From Silvibacterium bohemicum (GTDB lineage Bacteria > Acidobacteriota > Terriglobia > Terriglobales > Acidobacteriaceae), in the NCBI RefSeq assembly GCF_001006305.1, contig NZ_LBHJ01000012.1, positions 222,231 through 286,230 of the forward strand: a stretch of DNA of 64,000 bases, in the 5' to 3' direction. Shown piece after piece: positions 35,361-45,324 of this stretch. How positions within the stretch are numbered: the first letter of the stretch is position 1; the number at the start of each line of letters is the position of its first letter. The translations under genes were made by a program, and so were the position numbers. A model generated the notes under the pieces. It did not search any database, was not told the origin of the DNA, and saw nothing but the letters and a program-made list of their open reading frames with translations.

Positions 35361-35463
35361 TTGATGCGAGTCATCTAGAAGACGGCTTGGCTCTGTTCAC
35401 ATACTTCTTTTTGAATTCAAAATGTAGGCTGTAACCGCAAAGATTGGTGATTGCACAGGCAAA

Positions 35464-35506
35464 CTGCAGGTCCCTCGACTTCGCTACGCTCCGCTCGGGA
35501 TGACAA
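35464..35506 (+). repeat. GGGATGACAA dispersed repeat, copy 4
   Basis: CTGCAGGTCCCTCGACTTCG, CTACGCTCCGCTC and GGGATGACAA, nearly identical to the copy at 44280. It lies downstream of the hydroxyacid dehydrogenase gene. Confidence 0.85.
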
Positions 35507-35550
35507 TTTTTTGTGAGTGAGCCTGAAGATGTCAAAAGATACGAGCAACT

Positions 35551-36546
35551 TTAATAGTTGCCGGTGACTACGTTCTGCAGGGGTTCGCCGCGCTGGTAGC
35601 GTCCTGCCTGTTCCGCGGCGAAGGTTATGGCGCGCTCCATCGAGCGCGGGGTAGAGCCGGCGATGTGCGGCGTGAGGAGCAGATTGGGAGCCGACCAGAG
35701 CGGATGATCCTGAGGCAATGGCTCGGGGTCGGTCACATCGAACGCGGCGCGGATACGCCCACTCTGCAGAGCTTCGACAAGCGCATCGGTCTGCACCACC
35801 GGCCCGCGCGCGGCATTGACGAGAAGTGCGCCTTGTTTCATCAGCGCCAGCTCCCTGGCGCCGATCATGCCCGTCGTCTCTTCGGTGAGCGGGACGATCA
35901 GCACTACTACATCCACCTGCGGCAGTAGTTCAGGAAGACGCTCGATGGCTTCCACACCGTCGCGCGCACTGCGTGCGACGCGAACGATGTCAACGCCGAA
36001 TGCGAGCAGGCGCTCCTCGATCGACTTGCCGATCGACCCGTAGCCCACGATCATCACACGCTTGCCGTAGAGCTCTTCCTGCAAGACCTTGAACGTGGTG
36101 AGCTGTTCGTTGCGATGGAGCTGGCGATAGGTCGTGTCGGCTTCTCTCAGCCGCTGCCACTCTCCCGTGTGTTGAAGGTCGCGATAGAAGGGGAAAAACT
36201 TCAGCGAGCTCAGGATTGCGGTGATCGTCCATTCCGCAGTCGGAATGTTGTGCATCCCTTGGCCGTCGCAGAGGACGAGGCCCTCGGGAACCAGCTTCTT
36301 CAACCAGTCCACGCCGGCGGTCATGGCCTGCACGACGCGCAAGCCGTGAAGATGCGGGAGGGCCTGCTGGAATCCCTTTACCGATGGATACGCGACCAGG
36401 AACTCCACCTCGAGGTCGCGCGTGAGGTTCGATTCCATGCGTTGGATCGAGACGCCCGATGGAAATTTCGCAAAAAGGTGTTCATCGATCCACGACGGCA
36501 CTCCGACCTTCAGCATCCTGCCTTGCTCCTTCAATCTGCTTTTCAT
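35551..36546 (-). CDS. D-2-hydroxyacid dehydrogenase family protein
   Basis: A 331-residue NAD(P)-dependent oxidoreductase. The Rossmann loop VGYGSIGKSIEERL lies near residue 165. The catalytic trio is represented by Arg in NAARGPVV, Glu in TDPEPLPQDH and His in LTPHIAGS. It would reduce a 2-keto acid to a D-2-hydroxy acid, or the reverse. An internal ATG at 36516 (MLKVGVPSW) is an equally good start. Specific substrate unknown (glyoxylate, hydroxypyruvate and others are possible). Confidence 0.88.
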   Translation of the reverse strand: MKSRLKEQGRMLKVGVPSWIDEHLFAKFPSGVSIQRMESNLTRDLEVEFLVAYPSVKGFQQALPHLHGLRVVQAMTAGVDWLKKLVPEGLVLCDGQGMHNIPTAEWTITAILSSLKFFPFYRDLQHTGEWQRLREADTTYRQLHRNEQLTTFKVLQEELYGKRVMIVGYGSIGKSIEERLLAFGVDIVRVARSARDGVEAIERLPELLPQVDVVVLIVPLTEETTGMIGARELALMKQGALLVNAARGPVVQTDALVEALQSGRIRAAFDVTDPEPLPQDHPLWSAPNLLLTPHIAGSTPRSMERAITFAAEQAGRYQRGEPLQNVVTGNY

Positions 36547-36557
36547 GATCTTAATTG

Positions 36558-36591
36558 CAAAAGAAAACCGCTTCCTCGTGTGAGGAAGCGG
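36558..36591 (-). terminator. Intrinsic terminator, minus strand
   Basis: CCGCTTCCTC at 36568-36577 pairs perfectly with GAGGAAGCGG at 36582-36591 around a 4-base loop. On the minus strand it is followed by TTTTCTTTT. It ends the transcript of the gene finishing at 36735 and precedes the hydroxyacid dehydrogenase start. Confidence 0.85.
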
Positions 36592-36593
36592 AA

Positions 36594-36665
36594 GGTCCGG
36601 GGCTAAAGCCCGCTGAATTCTATCGGCCTATTCGTGAGGCTGAAGCCTCACGCTCCCTCCGAAGA
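36594..36665. repeat. GGCTGAAGCC palindromic element, copy 5
   Basis: CCGGGGCTAAAGCCCG and GTGAGGCTGAAGCCTCAC are followed by GCTCCCTCCGAAGAACA. It is about 70 bases long and nearly identical to the copy at 23187-23260. Confidence 0.8.
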
Positions 36666-36734
36666 ACAGATTTTTGGGTTTCATCAATTGGCCGCTTTCT
36701 TCAGTTGGGGAAGCGGTTTCGAACAGAAACGAAG

Positions 36735-37544
36735 CTAGTCTTTCTGGTGGAAGAATTTGTTATTGATGTCGGGCCAGAATTCTTTGAAGACGAAGGTTGC
36801 GCCATCCAGCGCCACGCTGGTTCCCCAGCGTTGTCCCACCTTCGTCCAGTCACGATAGACACCCGGGTAATAGAGGCTGGAGATGCCTGCGGCCGCGCCT
36901 GCGCCGATGGCTTCGGAGAAGTTGAACATCTCCTTCCCATCGTCCTGCCGCGTGATTGCGACACGCGAGAAGGAGTAGACGACGCGCTTGAAAAAGCCGC
37001 CGCTGCCCAGCGTGTAATAACGGGGATCCTGATGAAACGCGGTCGGCAAGATGAATTCGACCATGTAGTTCTCGTCTGTCTGGTCGGCAAAGGTATGCCA
37101 GTAGTAGCGCGCGTATCCGGCTGCGCCCTGATGAAACGCGGGGTAGGAATCTTCAGCCTGGGCTTCGCCGGCCAGCAGTCCGACAAAGATGAAGGAGGAG
37201 TAATCGAAGCTGTCTTCCGTTGCCCCGATAAACTTCTCTTTCACGGACATGGGTTTCAGTTTGGCGTTGACCGACACGGAACGAAAGTTCGGCACGATGC
37301 CCAGGATCCGCTTAGTCTGCTTGCCCTCGAGGCTGGTGTCGGTAGTGGTTTGCGCGGTGGGAGCGGGGGCCTGTTGCTGGGCGGAGTCCGGCGCATCGGG
37401 AAGATGATTAGCGCCGATTGCATCTGCCGTGAGCGCAGCGGTCTGCACGGTCGCGGAAGTGTCCTGCGCCTGCGCGATGCCTAAAGCTAGAGGCAGGCAA
37501 ACGATCGCTGCGGCCATCCGGGAAGAAAGAAAATAGAAATTCAT
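36735..37544 (-). CDS. Secreted protein of unknown function (269 aa)
   Basis: A 269-residue exported protein with a signal peptide (MAAAIVCLPLALGIAQAQ, cleavage near residue 27). A Pro/Gln/Thr-rich linker follows (residues about 48-72), then a conserved-looking domain (RILGIVPNFRSVSVNAKLKP, DPRYYTLGSGGFFKRVVYSF). The many aromatic and Gly residues suggest an outer-membrane-associated or periplasmic protein. Similar proteins are common in Acidobacteria but have no assigned role. It is monocistronic with a terminator. Confidence 0.75.
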   Translation of the reverse strand: MNFYFLSSRMAAAIVCLPLALGIAQAQDTSATVQTAALTADAIGANHLPDAPDSAQQQAPAPTAQTTTDTSLEGKQTKRILGIVPNFRSVSVNAKLKPMSVKEKFIGATEDSFDYSSFIFVGLLAGEAQAEDSYPAFHQGAAGYARYYWHTFADQTDENYMVEFILPTAFHQDPRYYTLGSGGFFKRVVYSFSRVAITRQDDGKEMFNFSEAIGAGAAAGISSLYYPGVYRDWTKVGQRWGTSVALDGATFVFKEFWPDINNKFFHQKD

Positions 37545-37686
37545 GTGATTAAAGATTCTCTTCGACTGATTTTCGCTGCACGTATATGGCTAGGAGAACA
37601 CAAGATTGGACGCAGGAGACCTAATTTAGACGCGAATCTTTCTCTCCCTGGCCCGGTGCGTGAAGAAAACGTCAGAAAAATGTAAA

Positions 37687-38880
37687 TCAGCGGCCGCCTT
37701 TCGGCTGCGACTTCAAATAGGCTTTCACCGCACTCAATCCGGTCACAATCGCTTCCTTGGGCATCGCGTATCCAAAACGCACATGACCCTCGCCCTGCGC
37801 GCCGAAGACCACGCCGGGAATGGTTGCCACATGCGCTTTATCCAGCAGCATCGACGCAACCTTCCGGCTGTCCTTGTTTAGATTTGTAACTTCAGGAAAG
37901 GCATAAAACGCGCCTGCCGGTATTTCACATTTCAGCCCGGCGTCATTCAGTCCTTCCACGAGGATGTCCCGCCGCATGCGGTACTCGTCGCGCCGCGCAT
38001 CGATGGCGCTTTGCGGGATGGACAGTGCTTCAAGCGCGGCCCATTGCGTCAATGTCGACACGCCGTTTACCGAATACAAGACAAGCTTACGCAGGCCGGA
38101 CATGAAAGGTTCCCTGGCGACGGCATAGCCGATGCGCCAGCCCGTCATGCCGTAGGTCTTCGAAAAAGTGTAGGTCGAGATGGTGCGCTCGGCCATTCCG
38201 GGAAGCGAGGCGATGGAGACGTGGTCGCCGTCATAGACCAGGTCTTCGTAGGCTTCGTCGGCGATGACGACGAGATCGCGCTTCTTCGCGAAGGCCGCGA
38301 CCTCTTCGGCCTCGGATCGCGTGAAGACGGTGCCGGACGGGTTTTGCGGTGTGTTGTAGTAGATGGCCTTGGTGTGCGGAGTGGAAAACTCTTCCAGGGT
38401 TTTGGTGAGGCCGTTGCGTCGCGCCGGCCCCGTAGGGACCAGAAGCGCGCGAGCCTCTGCGCCGGTGATCATGTCGCGGATCGGCGTCCAGTAGGGAGAA
38501 AACAACAGCACGTCGTCACCGGGGTTGAGCAGGGCCTGGAAGGCGACGAAGAGCGCATGAGCGCCGCCGGCAGTGACGATGACGTCGTCCGTCTTGGCGT
38601 CGATGTGATTTTTCATCTGCAGCTTTTTGGCGATCGCCTCGCGCAGCGGCTCGATTCCGGAGGATGGCGCGTAGCGAGTTTTGTTTTCGACGAGCGCCTT
38701 CATCATTGCGTATTTCACCGTCTCCGGCGTATCGAAGAATGGCTCCCCGCCGTGAAAGGCGTGGACGGTCTGCCCGCTGGCGCGCAGTTCCAGAACCTTA
38801 TTCCGTATCTGCACAATGTCGGAGAAGCCGACTTCATCCAGGCGCTTCGCAAGCTGTATCGAACTCTTTTTTGTCGTCAT
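37687..38880 (-). CDS. Class I/II PLP-dependent aminotransferase
   Basis: A 397-residue fold-type I aminotransferase of the aspartate/aromatic group. It has the NTPQNPSGTVFTRSE pyridine-ring segment, the DLVVIADEAYEDLVYDG Asp/Tyr segment, and STYTFSKTYGMTGWRIGYA with the PLP Lys. It uses 2-oxo acids as acceptors; the amino donor is uncertain. It lies just downstream of the his operon on the same strand, but a small gene on the other strand intervenes, so co-transcription is unlikely. Confidence 0.88.
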   Translation of the reverse strand: MTTKKSSIQLAKRLDEVGFSDIVQIRNKVLELRASGQTVHAFHGGEPFFDTPETVKYAMMKALVENKTRYAPSSGIEPLREAIAKKLQMKNHIDAKTDDVIVTAGGAHALFVAFQALLNPGDDVLLFSPYWTPIRDMITGAEARALLVPTGPARRNGLTKTLEEFSTPHTKAIYYNTPQNPSGTVFTRSEAEEVAAFAKKRDLVVIADEAYEDLVYDGDHVSIASLPGMAERTISTYTFSKTYGMTGWRIGYAVAREPFMSGLRKLVLYSVNGVSTLTQWAALEALSIPQSAIDARRDEYRMRRDILVEGLNDAGLKCEIPAGAFYAFPEVTNLNKDSRKVASMLLDKAHVATIPGVVFGAQGEGHVRFGYAMPKEAIVTGLSAVKAYLKSQPKGGR

Positions 38881-38956
38881 GGTCGCATCTCGATTTCGTG
38901 AATGCGTCCGCTTGGCCCAGGCGGACCCACCAGCTTAGCTCATCTGCACCAATACG

Positions 38957-39160
38957 ATGCTATTCTGCGAAGAAATGCGCCGCTCGACCATCTGGTTTTT
39001 GATCGCATGCCTGTGGCTGATCGATGTTTTAATCACCGCTGCACGCGGACACGCCCACCAGGCATGGCTGCCTGGGCTGATCACGGGCGTGTTTTTCGTC
39101 ATTGGATTCGCTCAGCGCGCTCGCGAGGCGAAGCCGGCTACTTTCCGCAAGCTCAAGTAG
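38957..39160 (+). CDS. Small two-helix membrane protein (67 aa)
   Basis: A 67-residue protein with two hydrophobic segments (TIWFLIACLWLIDVLITAA and AWLPGLITGVFFVIGFA) joined by a short polar loop. An internal ATG at 38975 (MRRSTIWFL) is an alternative start with positive charges before the first helix. It ends eight bases inside the 3' end of hisA, tail to tail. No known family. Confidence 0.5.
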   Translation: MLFCEEMRRSTIWFLIACLWLIDVLITAARGHAHQAWLPGLITGVFFVIGFAQRAREAKPATFRKLK

Positions 39161-39827
39161 CCAACAGGCCGGTGTAGACGGCCATTCCGGCAACTGCATC
39201 GACTCCCATGGCATCGAGCGCATCGATCTCCGCCTGTTCGCGGATGCCGCCCGCAACAATCAACTGCCGCTGCGTGAGGGCGCGCAAGACTTTAGCGCGT
39301 TCGAGGGGGAATCCCTGCATGGTGCCCTCGGTATCGACGTGAGTGTAAAGAAAGCCGCTGCAGAAGGGCTCGAGATCGCGAATGGCCTGTTCGGGAGTGA
39401 GCTCGACCTGCTCTTTCCAGCCCTTTACGGCGATGCGGCCGCCTTTGGTATCGATGCTGGCGATGAACTGCTCGCTTCCGATGGCGTCTGTGAAGGCAGA
39501 CGCGGCCGCTGTGTTTACGCCATCAGAATCGAAGAGAACAGAGCCGACAATGACGCGCCGCGCTCCCGCGCTGAGCAGGGCCTGCGCGCGCGCTGCGTCG
39601 CGAATGCCGCCGCCCACCTGGCAGGGAAGGCGGCGTGCGATCCTCTCGATGAGCGCGGCGTTATTGCCCTGTCGCATGGCCGCATCGAGATCGATGAGCT
39701 GAACCATGGGATACGACGAGAAACGCTCGATCCAGTATTCGAAATCGTCGAAGGCCAGCTTCAGCTTTTCGCCGCGCACCAGCTGCACGATGCGTCCCCC
39801 CATCAGGTCAATCGAAGGAATCAGCAT
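39153..39827 (-). CDS. hisA: Phosphoribosylformimino-5-aminoimidazole carboxamide ribotide isomerase (HisA)
   Basis: A 224-residue beta/alpha barrel enzyme that isomerises ProFAR to PRFAR, the step before HisF/HisH. Catalytic Asp7 (PSIDLMGG) and Asp126 (ASIDTKGG) are present, with the phosphate loops CQVGGGIRD and IVAGGIRE. It is slightly shorter than the typical 240 residues. It is the last gene of the his operon and overlaps hisF by 7 bases. The start at 39827 was chosen because MLIPSIDL is the family N-terminus. Confidence 0.95.
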   Translation of the reverse strand: MLIPSIDLMGGRIVQLVRGEKLKLAFDDFEYWIERFSSYPMVQLIDLDAAMRQGNNAALIERIARRLPCQVGGGIRDAARAQALLSAGARRVIVGSVLFDSDGVNTAAASAFTDAIGSEQFIASIDTKGGRIAVKGWKEQVELTPEQAIRDLEPFCSGFLYTHVDTEGTMQGFPLERAKVLRALTQRQLIVAGGIREQAEIDALDAMGVDAVAGMAVYTGLLAT

Positions 39828-40582
39828 GGCAGCCTCATCGCTACCCCGGCGCGCGCAATCTCTTCTTTGAGCACGCGCGCGTCGGCGATGCCGAAGTGAA
39901 AGATGCTTGCAGCCAGCGCCGCATCGGCTTTGCCGCGCAGAAACACATCGGAGAAGTGTGCCGCGTTGCCCGCGCCGCCCGAGGCGATGACGGGGATGCA
40001 CACAGCTTCGCTGACCTGCGCGGTGAGTTCGCAATCGAAGCCGGCGCGTGTGCCGTCCGCATCCATGGAGGTGAGTAGAATCTCTCCCGCGCCGCGCTGC
40101 TCGGCCTCGCGCGCCCATTCGACGACGGCGCGGCCGGTAGCCTTGCGTCCGCCTTCAATGAAGACCTCGGCGCCTTCGCCGCTGCGCCTGCCATCGATGG
40201 CGACAATCACTGCCTGTGCGCCGAAGCGCGAGCCGATCTCGTCGATCAGCTCCGGCCTGCGCAGGGCGGCGGAGTTCACGCTCACCTTGTCCGCGCCCGC
40301 ATCGAAGACCGCTGTCGCATCGTCGAGGGTGCGAATGCCGCCGCCGACGGTGAAGGGCACAAATAGCCTTCGGGCGGTGCGCTTCACGGTGTCGATGAGG
40401 GTGCCGCGCTCTTCGTGCGTGGCGGTGATGTCGAGCAGAACGATTTCATCTGCGCCGGAGAGAGCGTGCCGCGCAGCCAGCTCCGCAGGGTCACCCGCGT
40501 CGACGAGATCGATGAATTGCACGCCTTTAACGACGCGGCCGTCCTTCACGTCCAGGCAGGCGATGATGCGCTTGGTTAGCAT
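39821..40582 (-). CDS. hisF: Imidazole glycerol phosphate synthase cyclase subunit (HisF)
   Basis: A 253-residue barrel enzyme that uses ammonia delivered by HisH to form imidazole glycerol phosphate and AICAR. Catalytic Asp11 ([11 protein letters not shown]) and Asp130 (VIVAID) are both in place. The [12 protein letters not shown] start fixes 40582. It overlaps hisH by 7 bases and hisA by 7 bases, showing tight translational coupling. Confidence 0.96.
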   Translation of the reverse strand: MLTKRIIACLDVKDGRVVKGVQFIDLVDAGDPAELAARHALSGADEIVLLDITATHEERGTLIDTVKRTARRLFVPFTVGGGIRTLDDATAVFDAGADKVSVNSAALRRPELIDEIGSRFGAQAVIVAIDGRRSGEGAEVFIEGGRKATGRAVVEWAREAEQRGAGEILLTSMDADGTRAGFDCELTAQVSEAVCIPVIASGGAGNAAHFSDVFLRGKADAALAASIFHFGIADARVLKEEIARAGVAMRLPC

Positions 40583-41172
40583 GGCAGCTCCACAAAATTG
40601 CGCAGGATGCGCAGGCCGGTGACGCCGGACTTCTCGGGATGGAACTGCACGCCCATCACGTTTCCCTTTTCGGCGGCTGCCGTGAACGGGCCGCCGTATT
40701 CTGTAACTGCTACGGTGCCATTTGTCACAGGGGCGCGGTATGAGTGGGTGAAATAGAGAAAGCTTCCATCCGGAACGGCCGCCAGCAGGCGCGAATCGCC
40801 GCGCACGCTGAGAGAATTCCAGCCGACATGGGGAATCTTCCGGCCTTCGGCGAATCGCTCGCATACCGCATCGAAGGTTCCCAATCCGGGCATGCCAGGA
40901 GCCTCGGTGCTGCCGGAGAAGAGCCACTGCAGACCCACGCAGACGCCGAGAAACGGCACGCCCGCAGCGATTCTTTCGACGATTGCTGCTTTGATTCCGC
41001 GCGTCTCCAGAAATTCCGTCGCGGCGAAATGGCCAACCCCAGGCAGCACGATTTTTTCGGCGTGGCGCACCACTTCCGGATCTTCGGTCACGGTGACGTG
41101 GGCGCTCACCGCGCGCAGCGCCTTCACCACGGAGGTCAGGTTGCCGGCCTTGTAGTCTATGACCGTAATCAC
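40576..41172 (-). CDS. hisH: Imidazole glycerol phosphate synthase glutaminase subunit (HisH)
   Basis: A 198-residue class I glutamine amidotransferase that releases ammonia for HisF. The triad is Cys78 ([12 protein letters not shown]), His178 and Glu180 ([10 protein letters not shown]). Translation starts at a GTG that shares four bases (GTGA) with the hisB stop codon, so it is coupled to hisB. Confidence 0.95.
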   Translation of the reverse strand: MITVIDYKAGNLTSVVKALRAVSAHVTVTEDPEVVRHAEKIVLPGVGHFAATEFLETRGIKAAIVERIAAGVPFLGVCVGLQWLFSGSTEAPGMPGLGTFDAVCERFAEGRKIPHVGWNSLSVRGDSRLLAAVPDGSFLYFTHSYRAPVTNGTVAVTEYGGPFTAAAEKGNVMGVQFHPEKSGVTGLRILRNFVELPC

Positions 41173-41789
41173 AGCAATCCTTTCGTCGAAGGCAGCATCT
41201 GGCCGAGTTGCTTGTCGCGCGAGCAGGCCACGCGGAGGGCGCGCGCGAAGGCTTTGAAGAGCGCCTCAACCTTGTGATGGTTCGAGCGCCCGTACATGGT
41301 CTTCAAGTGCACGTTGGCTCTCGCGCCGCGCGCGAAGCCCTCGAAGAAATCGTCGACCAGCTCGGATTGCAGATCGCCGACTAATCGCGTTTTTACTTTT
41401 GTCGTTACCACGGAGGCCACGCGTCCGCTGAGATCGATGGCGGCGAGGCCAAGTGTCTCGTCCATGGTCATCAGGAAGTATCCGGCGCGCAGGATGCCGC
41501 GCTTATCGCCGAGCGCCTGATCGACGGCCTCGCCGAGTGCGATGCCCACATCTTCGACGGTGTGGTGCTGATCGACATCGAGGTCGCCTTTGCAGGTCAG
41601 CTCGAGATCGAAGGCGCCATGCCGCGTGAAGAGCTCGAGCATGTGATCGAAGAAGCGGATGCCGGTCGAGACCTTGTATCGGCCTGAGCCTTCTATGGTG
41701 AGCTTGAGATGAATCTCCGTCTCCGCTGTCTTGCGGTCAATCACGCCTACGCGTTTTTTTCCTGTTTTCGTCGCCGTCTTCGTTGCCAT
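41169..41789 (-). CDS. hisB: Imidazoleglycerol-phosphate dehydratase (HisB)
   Basis: A 206-residue monofunctional dehydratase, without the phosphatase domain found in enterobacteria. The manganese-ligand motifs are [29 protein letters not shown] and [17 protein letters not shown] Lys/Thr-rich N-terminus ([13 protein letters not shown]) precedes the fold. It overlaps the hisC stop by one base. A separate histidinol phosphatase is not seen in the window. Confidence 0.95.
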   Translation of the reverse strand: MATKTATKTGKKRVGVIDRKTAETEIHLKLTIEGSGRYKVSTGIRFFDHMLELFTRHGAFDLELTCKGDLDVDQHHTVEDVGIALGEAVDQALGDKRGILRAGYFLMTMDETLGLAAIDLSGRVASVVTTKVKTRLVGDLQSELVDDFFEGFARGARANVHLKTMYGRSNHHKVEALFKAFARALRVACSRDKQLGQMLPSTKGLL

Positions 41790-42889
41790 CAAGCCTCGTC
41801 TCCTGTCCAACCAATCTCCCGCAGCGCTGCTTCCATTGCCTTCATGCCCGCGGCTGTGTGTTCGCGCGTGCCGATGGTGATGCGCACACATCCGTCGCAG
41901 CCCGGATCGCTCGATCTATCTCGCACCAGCACGCCTCGCGCTCGCATCGCGGCAGAGAAAGCGGCATGCTTAGCCCCGATCTTTGTCAAAACGAAATTCG
42001 CTTCGGAGGGCCAATACTTTACGCCAAGCCGTGCGAGCGCGGCGGTGAATTCCTCGCGCGCAGCTCGCACTTCGCCCACATACCAATCCAGATAGGCGCG
42101 ATCTTCGAGGGCCGCCGGCAGGCAGGCGAGAGCGAGCGAGTTCACGCTGTAGGGCGAGATCACGCGGCGCAGCCACTTCATCGCCGTTTCGTCGGCAGCG
42201 AGTAGGCCGAGACGTAGCCCGGCGAGGCCATAGACCTTTGAAAATGTGCGCGCCACGATTACATTTGGTACGCGCCCGACGAGATCCATTACCGTCTCGC
42301 CGTAAAAGTGGAAATAAGCCTCGTCGATTAGGATCATAGCGTGTGGCGCGGCTGCGACGATCTTCAATATCTCGTCGCGTCGAACCGCCTGGCCGGTGGG
42401 GCTGTTGGGATTGGCGATGGCAATGATCTTCGTGGCCGGAGTGATGCTGGCCAATAACGCGTTGAGCGGAAAGCGGAAATCCTCTTCCGCGCGGACCTCG
42501 ATGAGCTTCGCTTCGGTGCCTGAGGCATAGACGGCGTACATGGAATAAGTGGGGACGGGGAGCAGCATCTCGTCGCCTGCGCCGAGGTAGGTCTGGCAGA
42601 GGACGTGAATGGCCTCGTCGACTCCATTGGTGAGCAGCGCCTGCGTGGGTTTGAGTTCCAGATGCTGCGCGGCGATGGCCTCTACGTGCTCGCGCTCCGG
42701 ATACATGGTGAGCTGCGCACGCGAGACCTGTCCGAGAGCCTCGAGAACCTTCGGCGAGCAGGCGAAAGTATTCTCGTTGAAGTCGAGGCGCACGCCGCTG
42801 CGATCGCCCAGAGGCGGGTGATACTCCTTCATGCGCTGAATCAGTTCGCGAGGCTGAGGGGCCAGCCTGTTCGTTGTGAGCTCAGGCAT
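41789..42889 (-). CDS. hisC: Histidinol-phosphate aminotransferase (HisC)
   Basis: A 366-residue PLP enzyme converting imidazole acetol phosphate to histidinol phosphate. It has the [12 protein letters not shown] segment, [13 protein letters not shown] and [16 protein letters not shown] with the Schiff-base Lys. AAGGAG lies just upstream of the ATG, inside the end of hisD, which it overlaps by 8 bases. Position within the his operon supports HisC over other class I/II aminotransferases. Confidence 0.95.
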   Translation of the reverse strand: MPELTTNRLAPQPRELIQRMKEYHPPLGDRSGVRLDFNENTFACSPKVLEALGQVSRAQLTMYPEREHVEAIAAQHLELKPTQALLTNGVDEAIHVLCQTYLGAGDEMLLPVPTYSMYAVYASGTEAKLIEVRAEEDFRFPLNALLASITPATKIIAIANPNSPTGQAVRRDEILKIVAAAPHAMILIDEAYFHFYGETVMDLVGRVPNVIVARTFSKVYGLAGLRLGLLAADETAMKWLRRVISPYSVNSLALACLPAALEDRAYLDWYVGEVRAAREEFTAALARLGVKYWPSEANFVLTKIGAKHAAFSAAMRARGVLVRDRSSDPGCDGCVRITIGTREHTAAGMKAMEAALREIGWTGDEA

Positions 42890-44150
42890 TGTTTCTCCTT
42901 AATGTGGAGCGCACACGAATTGCTTCGGCATGGCCGAGCAATCCTTCGGCTTCGGCCAGCGCGATGGCTGCGGGGCCGAGACGCTGCAATCCTTCGACTG
43001 AGTATTCCTGCACGGTGACAATTTTCAAAAAGTCCATCACGCTCAGGCCGCCGCGCACGCGCGCCAGTCCGCTGGTGGGCAGGGTGTGATTGGGGCCGGA
43101 GACATAATCGCCCAGGGGCTGCGCCGAGTAGCGTCCAACGAAGACCGAGCCTGCATTCGTTATCCATGCGAGATCTTCCGCGGAGTCGACGGTCAGGTGC
43201 TCCGGGGCCAGCGCATTGGTGATGGTTTGTGCTTCTTCGGTTGATTGGGCGACGATGGCGACTCCGTTGGGGGCGATGGCTTCGCGAGCAATCTTGTTGG
43301 ATCGCACGCGCTGCTTTACTTCGGCGATGACCGCTCGCGCGAGTTCAGTTTGCGTCGTTACCAGGATGGCCAACGCGTCGGGATCGTGCTCAGCCTGCGC
43401 GACCAGGTCGGCGGCAATCTCCGCTGCTTCGCCGCTCTCGCTGGTGACGACGATTTCGGTTGGTCCGGCCAGCATATCGATGGCGCAGTCGAAGGCTACG
43501 AGCTTCTTGGCCGCGGTGACGAAGGCGTTGCCGGGGCCGACGATCTTGTCGACTCGCGCAACCGTTTCCGTACCGTAGGCCAAGGCCGCGATGGCCTGCG
43601 CGCCGCCCAGCCGATACATCTCGGTGACGCCGAGCATGGCGGCTGCCGCGAGGGTTTCGGGCGCGGGCCTGGGCGAGACCACGACGATGCGATCCACGCC
43701 AGCTACCTGCGCGGGGATCACGGTCATCAGCAGCGTGGATGGCAGCGGATAGCGTCCGCTGGGCACGTAACAGCCGACGGCGCCGAGGGGGCGAATGCGC
43801 TGTCCGGTTTTCACTCCGGGAGCGGGCGCAAAGTCCCACTCCTTCGGGCGCTGCCGCTGGGCAAAGCTGCGGATGTTTTTCTCCGCGGTTGCCAGGGCCT
43901 TTTTTAGTTCGGAGGAAGCGGCCTGCCAGGCTGCCTGAATCTCGGCTTCGGATATTCGTAACGGTGTCTGTTGCGAATATCCGTCAAGCTGGGCAGCGTA
44001 GCGGCGGAGAGCGCGGTCTCCGCCTTTGCGCACGCTGTCGACGATGCGCTTCGCTGTGGGCAGCGCTCGTTCGTAGGTGGTGCTGCGGCGGGCGATGAGC
44101 TCGTCGATGCGCTGCCTGGCGAGTTTTGTTTTGGTGGAGAGCAATTTCAT
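42882..44150 (-). CDS. hisD: Histidinol dehydrogenase (HisD)
   Basis: A 422-residue zinc enzyme that oxidises histidinol to histidine in two NAD-dependent steps. Family segments seen are IRPLGAVGCYVPSGRYPLPS, VGPGNAFVTAAKK, LAGPTEIVVTSE, the AQAEHDPDALAILVT stretch and FVGRYSAQPLGDYVSGPNH. It is separated from hisG by 298 bases that contain two repeat elements, the only large gap in the operon. Confidence 0.96.
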   Translation of the reverse strand: MKLLSTKTKLARQRIDELIARRSTTYERALPTAKRIVDSVRKGGDRALRRYAAQLDGYSQQTPLRISEAEIQAAWQAASSELKKALATAEKNIRSFAQRQRPKEWDFAPAPGVKTGQRIRPLGAVGCYVPSGRYPLPSTLLMTVIPAQVAGVDRIVVVSPRPAPETLAAAAMLGVTEMYRLGGAQAIAALAYGTETVARVDKIVGPGNAFVTAAKKLVAFDCAIDMLAGPTEIVVTSESGEAAEIAADLVAQAEHDPDALAILVTTQTELARAVIAEVKQRVRSNKIAREAIAPNGVAIVAQSTEEAQTITNALAPEHLTVDSAEDLAWITNAGSVFVGRYSAQPLGDYVSGPNHTLPTSGLARVRGGLSVMDFLKIVTVQEYSVEGLQRLGPAAIALAEAEGLLGHAEAIRVRSTLRRNNA

Positions 44151-44167
44151 TGTTCGAGTCTTTCCCT

Positions 44168-44262
44168 CCGGGACTAAAGCCCCTTTTTCGCGGGAGTCTA
44201 ACGGACGGGCTGAAGCCCGTCCCCTTCAAAATCGCTTCTTTGTGGACCGGCTAAAGCCTGCA
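44168..44262. repeat. GGCTGAAGCC element, copy 6, inside the his operon
   Basis: CCGGGACTAAAGCCCC, GGACGGGCTGAAGCCCGTCC and CCGGCTAAAGCC lie within 95 bases. This is the most complex member of the family and lies between hisG and hisD. Confidence 0.75.
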
Positions 44263-44279
44263 CTGAGCGTCGTGAAAAA

Positions 44280-44323
44280 CTGCAGGTCCCTCCACTTCGC
44301 TACGCTCCGGTCGGGATGACAAA
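44280..44323 (+). repeat. GGGATGACAA dispersed repeat, copy 5, inside the his operon
   Basis: CTGCAGGTCCCTCCACTTCG, CTACGCTCCGGTC and GGGATGACAA. It is followed to 44448 by a stretch with repeated CAGCAGC/CAGCACC motifs and no gene. Confidence 0.85.
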
Positions 44324-44448
44324 GTTGTTGTGTCGCGGGATGTCAGCAGCACCACATCCTCTCTCTAGCCCCACGTCCCTCTCCTGCGCACATCGTTGTG
44401 CAGCAGCAAATCCCCACAGCCACATCCCTCTGCAGCACCGCGCTTCCT

Positions 44449-45324
44449 CTACAGCACCACCTTGTTGAGCGGATATTCGACGATCCCTGTGGCTTTGGCT
44501 GCTTTGAGCCTGGGGATTACCTCGCGGACTACTCCTTCTTCGAGGATGGTGTTGAGCGCTACCCAGTTGCGGTCGCTCAGCTCGGAGACGGTGGGGGAGT
44601 TCAGTGCGGGCAGCACGCTCAGCACTGCGGGCAGGTTCACCTTCTCTACATTCAGGATCAGGCCGACCTGTCCCTGCGCGGAGATTGCGGCATTCAGCAT
44701 CAGCGCCAGGCTGTCGATCTTGTGTTTCTTCCATGTATCCGCGTAGGCGGAGCGGTTGGCGATGAGGCGGGTTTCGCTTTCCATCACCGTATCGATGATG
44801 CGCAGGCGATTGGCGCGCAGCGAACTGCCGGTTTCGGTGACTTCGACGATGGCGTCGGCGAGAGTGGGCGGCTTCACTTCGGTTGCGCCCCAGCTGAACT
44901 CGACCTTGACGTCGACATTCTTGGCGGCGAAGTAGCGCTTCGAAACCTCGACCAGCTCGGTGGCGATCACCTTGCCGGCCAGGTCTTCGGCCTTCTGATA
45001 CGGCGAGTCTTCGGGCACGGCGAGCACCCAGCGCACCTTCTGCCGGCTCTGCTTGGAGTAGACGAGGCTGGTTACGCTCTCAACGTCGAGGCCGCTTTCA
45101 ACGACCCAATCGATGCCGGTCAGGCCGGCGTCGAGGACGCCTTTCTCGACGTAGCGCGACATCTCCTGCGCGCGGATGAGCATGCACTCGATCTCGGCGT
45201 CGTCGATGGTCGGGAAGTAGGACCGGCCGTTCGCGTAAATCCGCCAGCCGGCGCGTTCGAAGAGAGCGATGGTCGCGTCTTGCAGGCTGCCTTTGGGAAT
45301 CCCCAGCCGTAGCTTGTTGGCCAT
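44449..45324 (-). CDS. hisG: ATP phosphoribosyltransferase, long form (HisG)
   Basis: A 291-residue enzyme catalysing the first step of histidine synthesis, PRPP plus ATP to phosphoribosyl-ATP. Its length and the C-terminal region ([20 protein letters not shown]) show the long, self-regulated form with an ACT-like feedback domain. The N-terminus [11 protein letters not shown] and the [14 protein letters not shown] phosphate loop are family signatures. AGGAGG precedes the ATG, which shares one base with the hisI stop codon. Confidence 0.96.
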   Translation of the reverse strand: MANKLRLGIPKGSLQDATIALFERAGWRIYANGRSYFPTIDDAEIECMLIRAQEMSRYVEKGVLDAGLTGIDWVVESGLDVESVTSLVYSKQSRQKVRWVLAVPEDSPYQKAEDLAGKVIATELVEVSKRYFAAKNVDVKVEFSWGATEVKPPTLADAIVEVTETGSSLRANRLRIIDTVMESETRLIANRSAYADTWKKHKIDSLALMLNAAISAQGQVGLILNVEKVNLPAVLSVLPALNSPTVSELSDRNWVALNTILEEGVVREVIPRLKAAKATGIVEYPLNKVVL

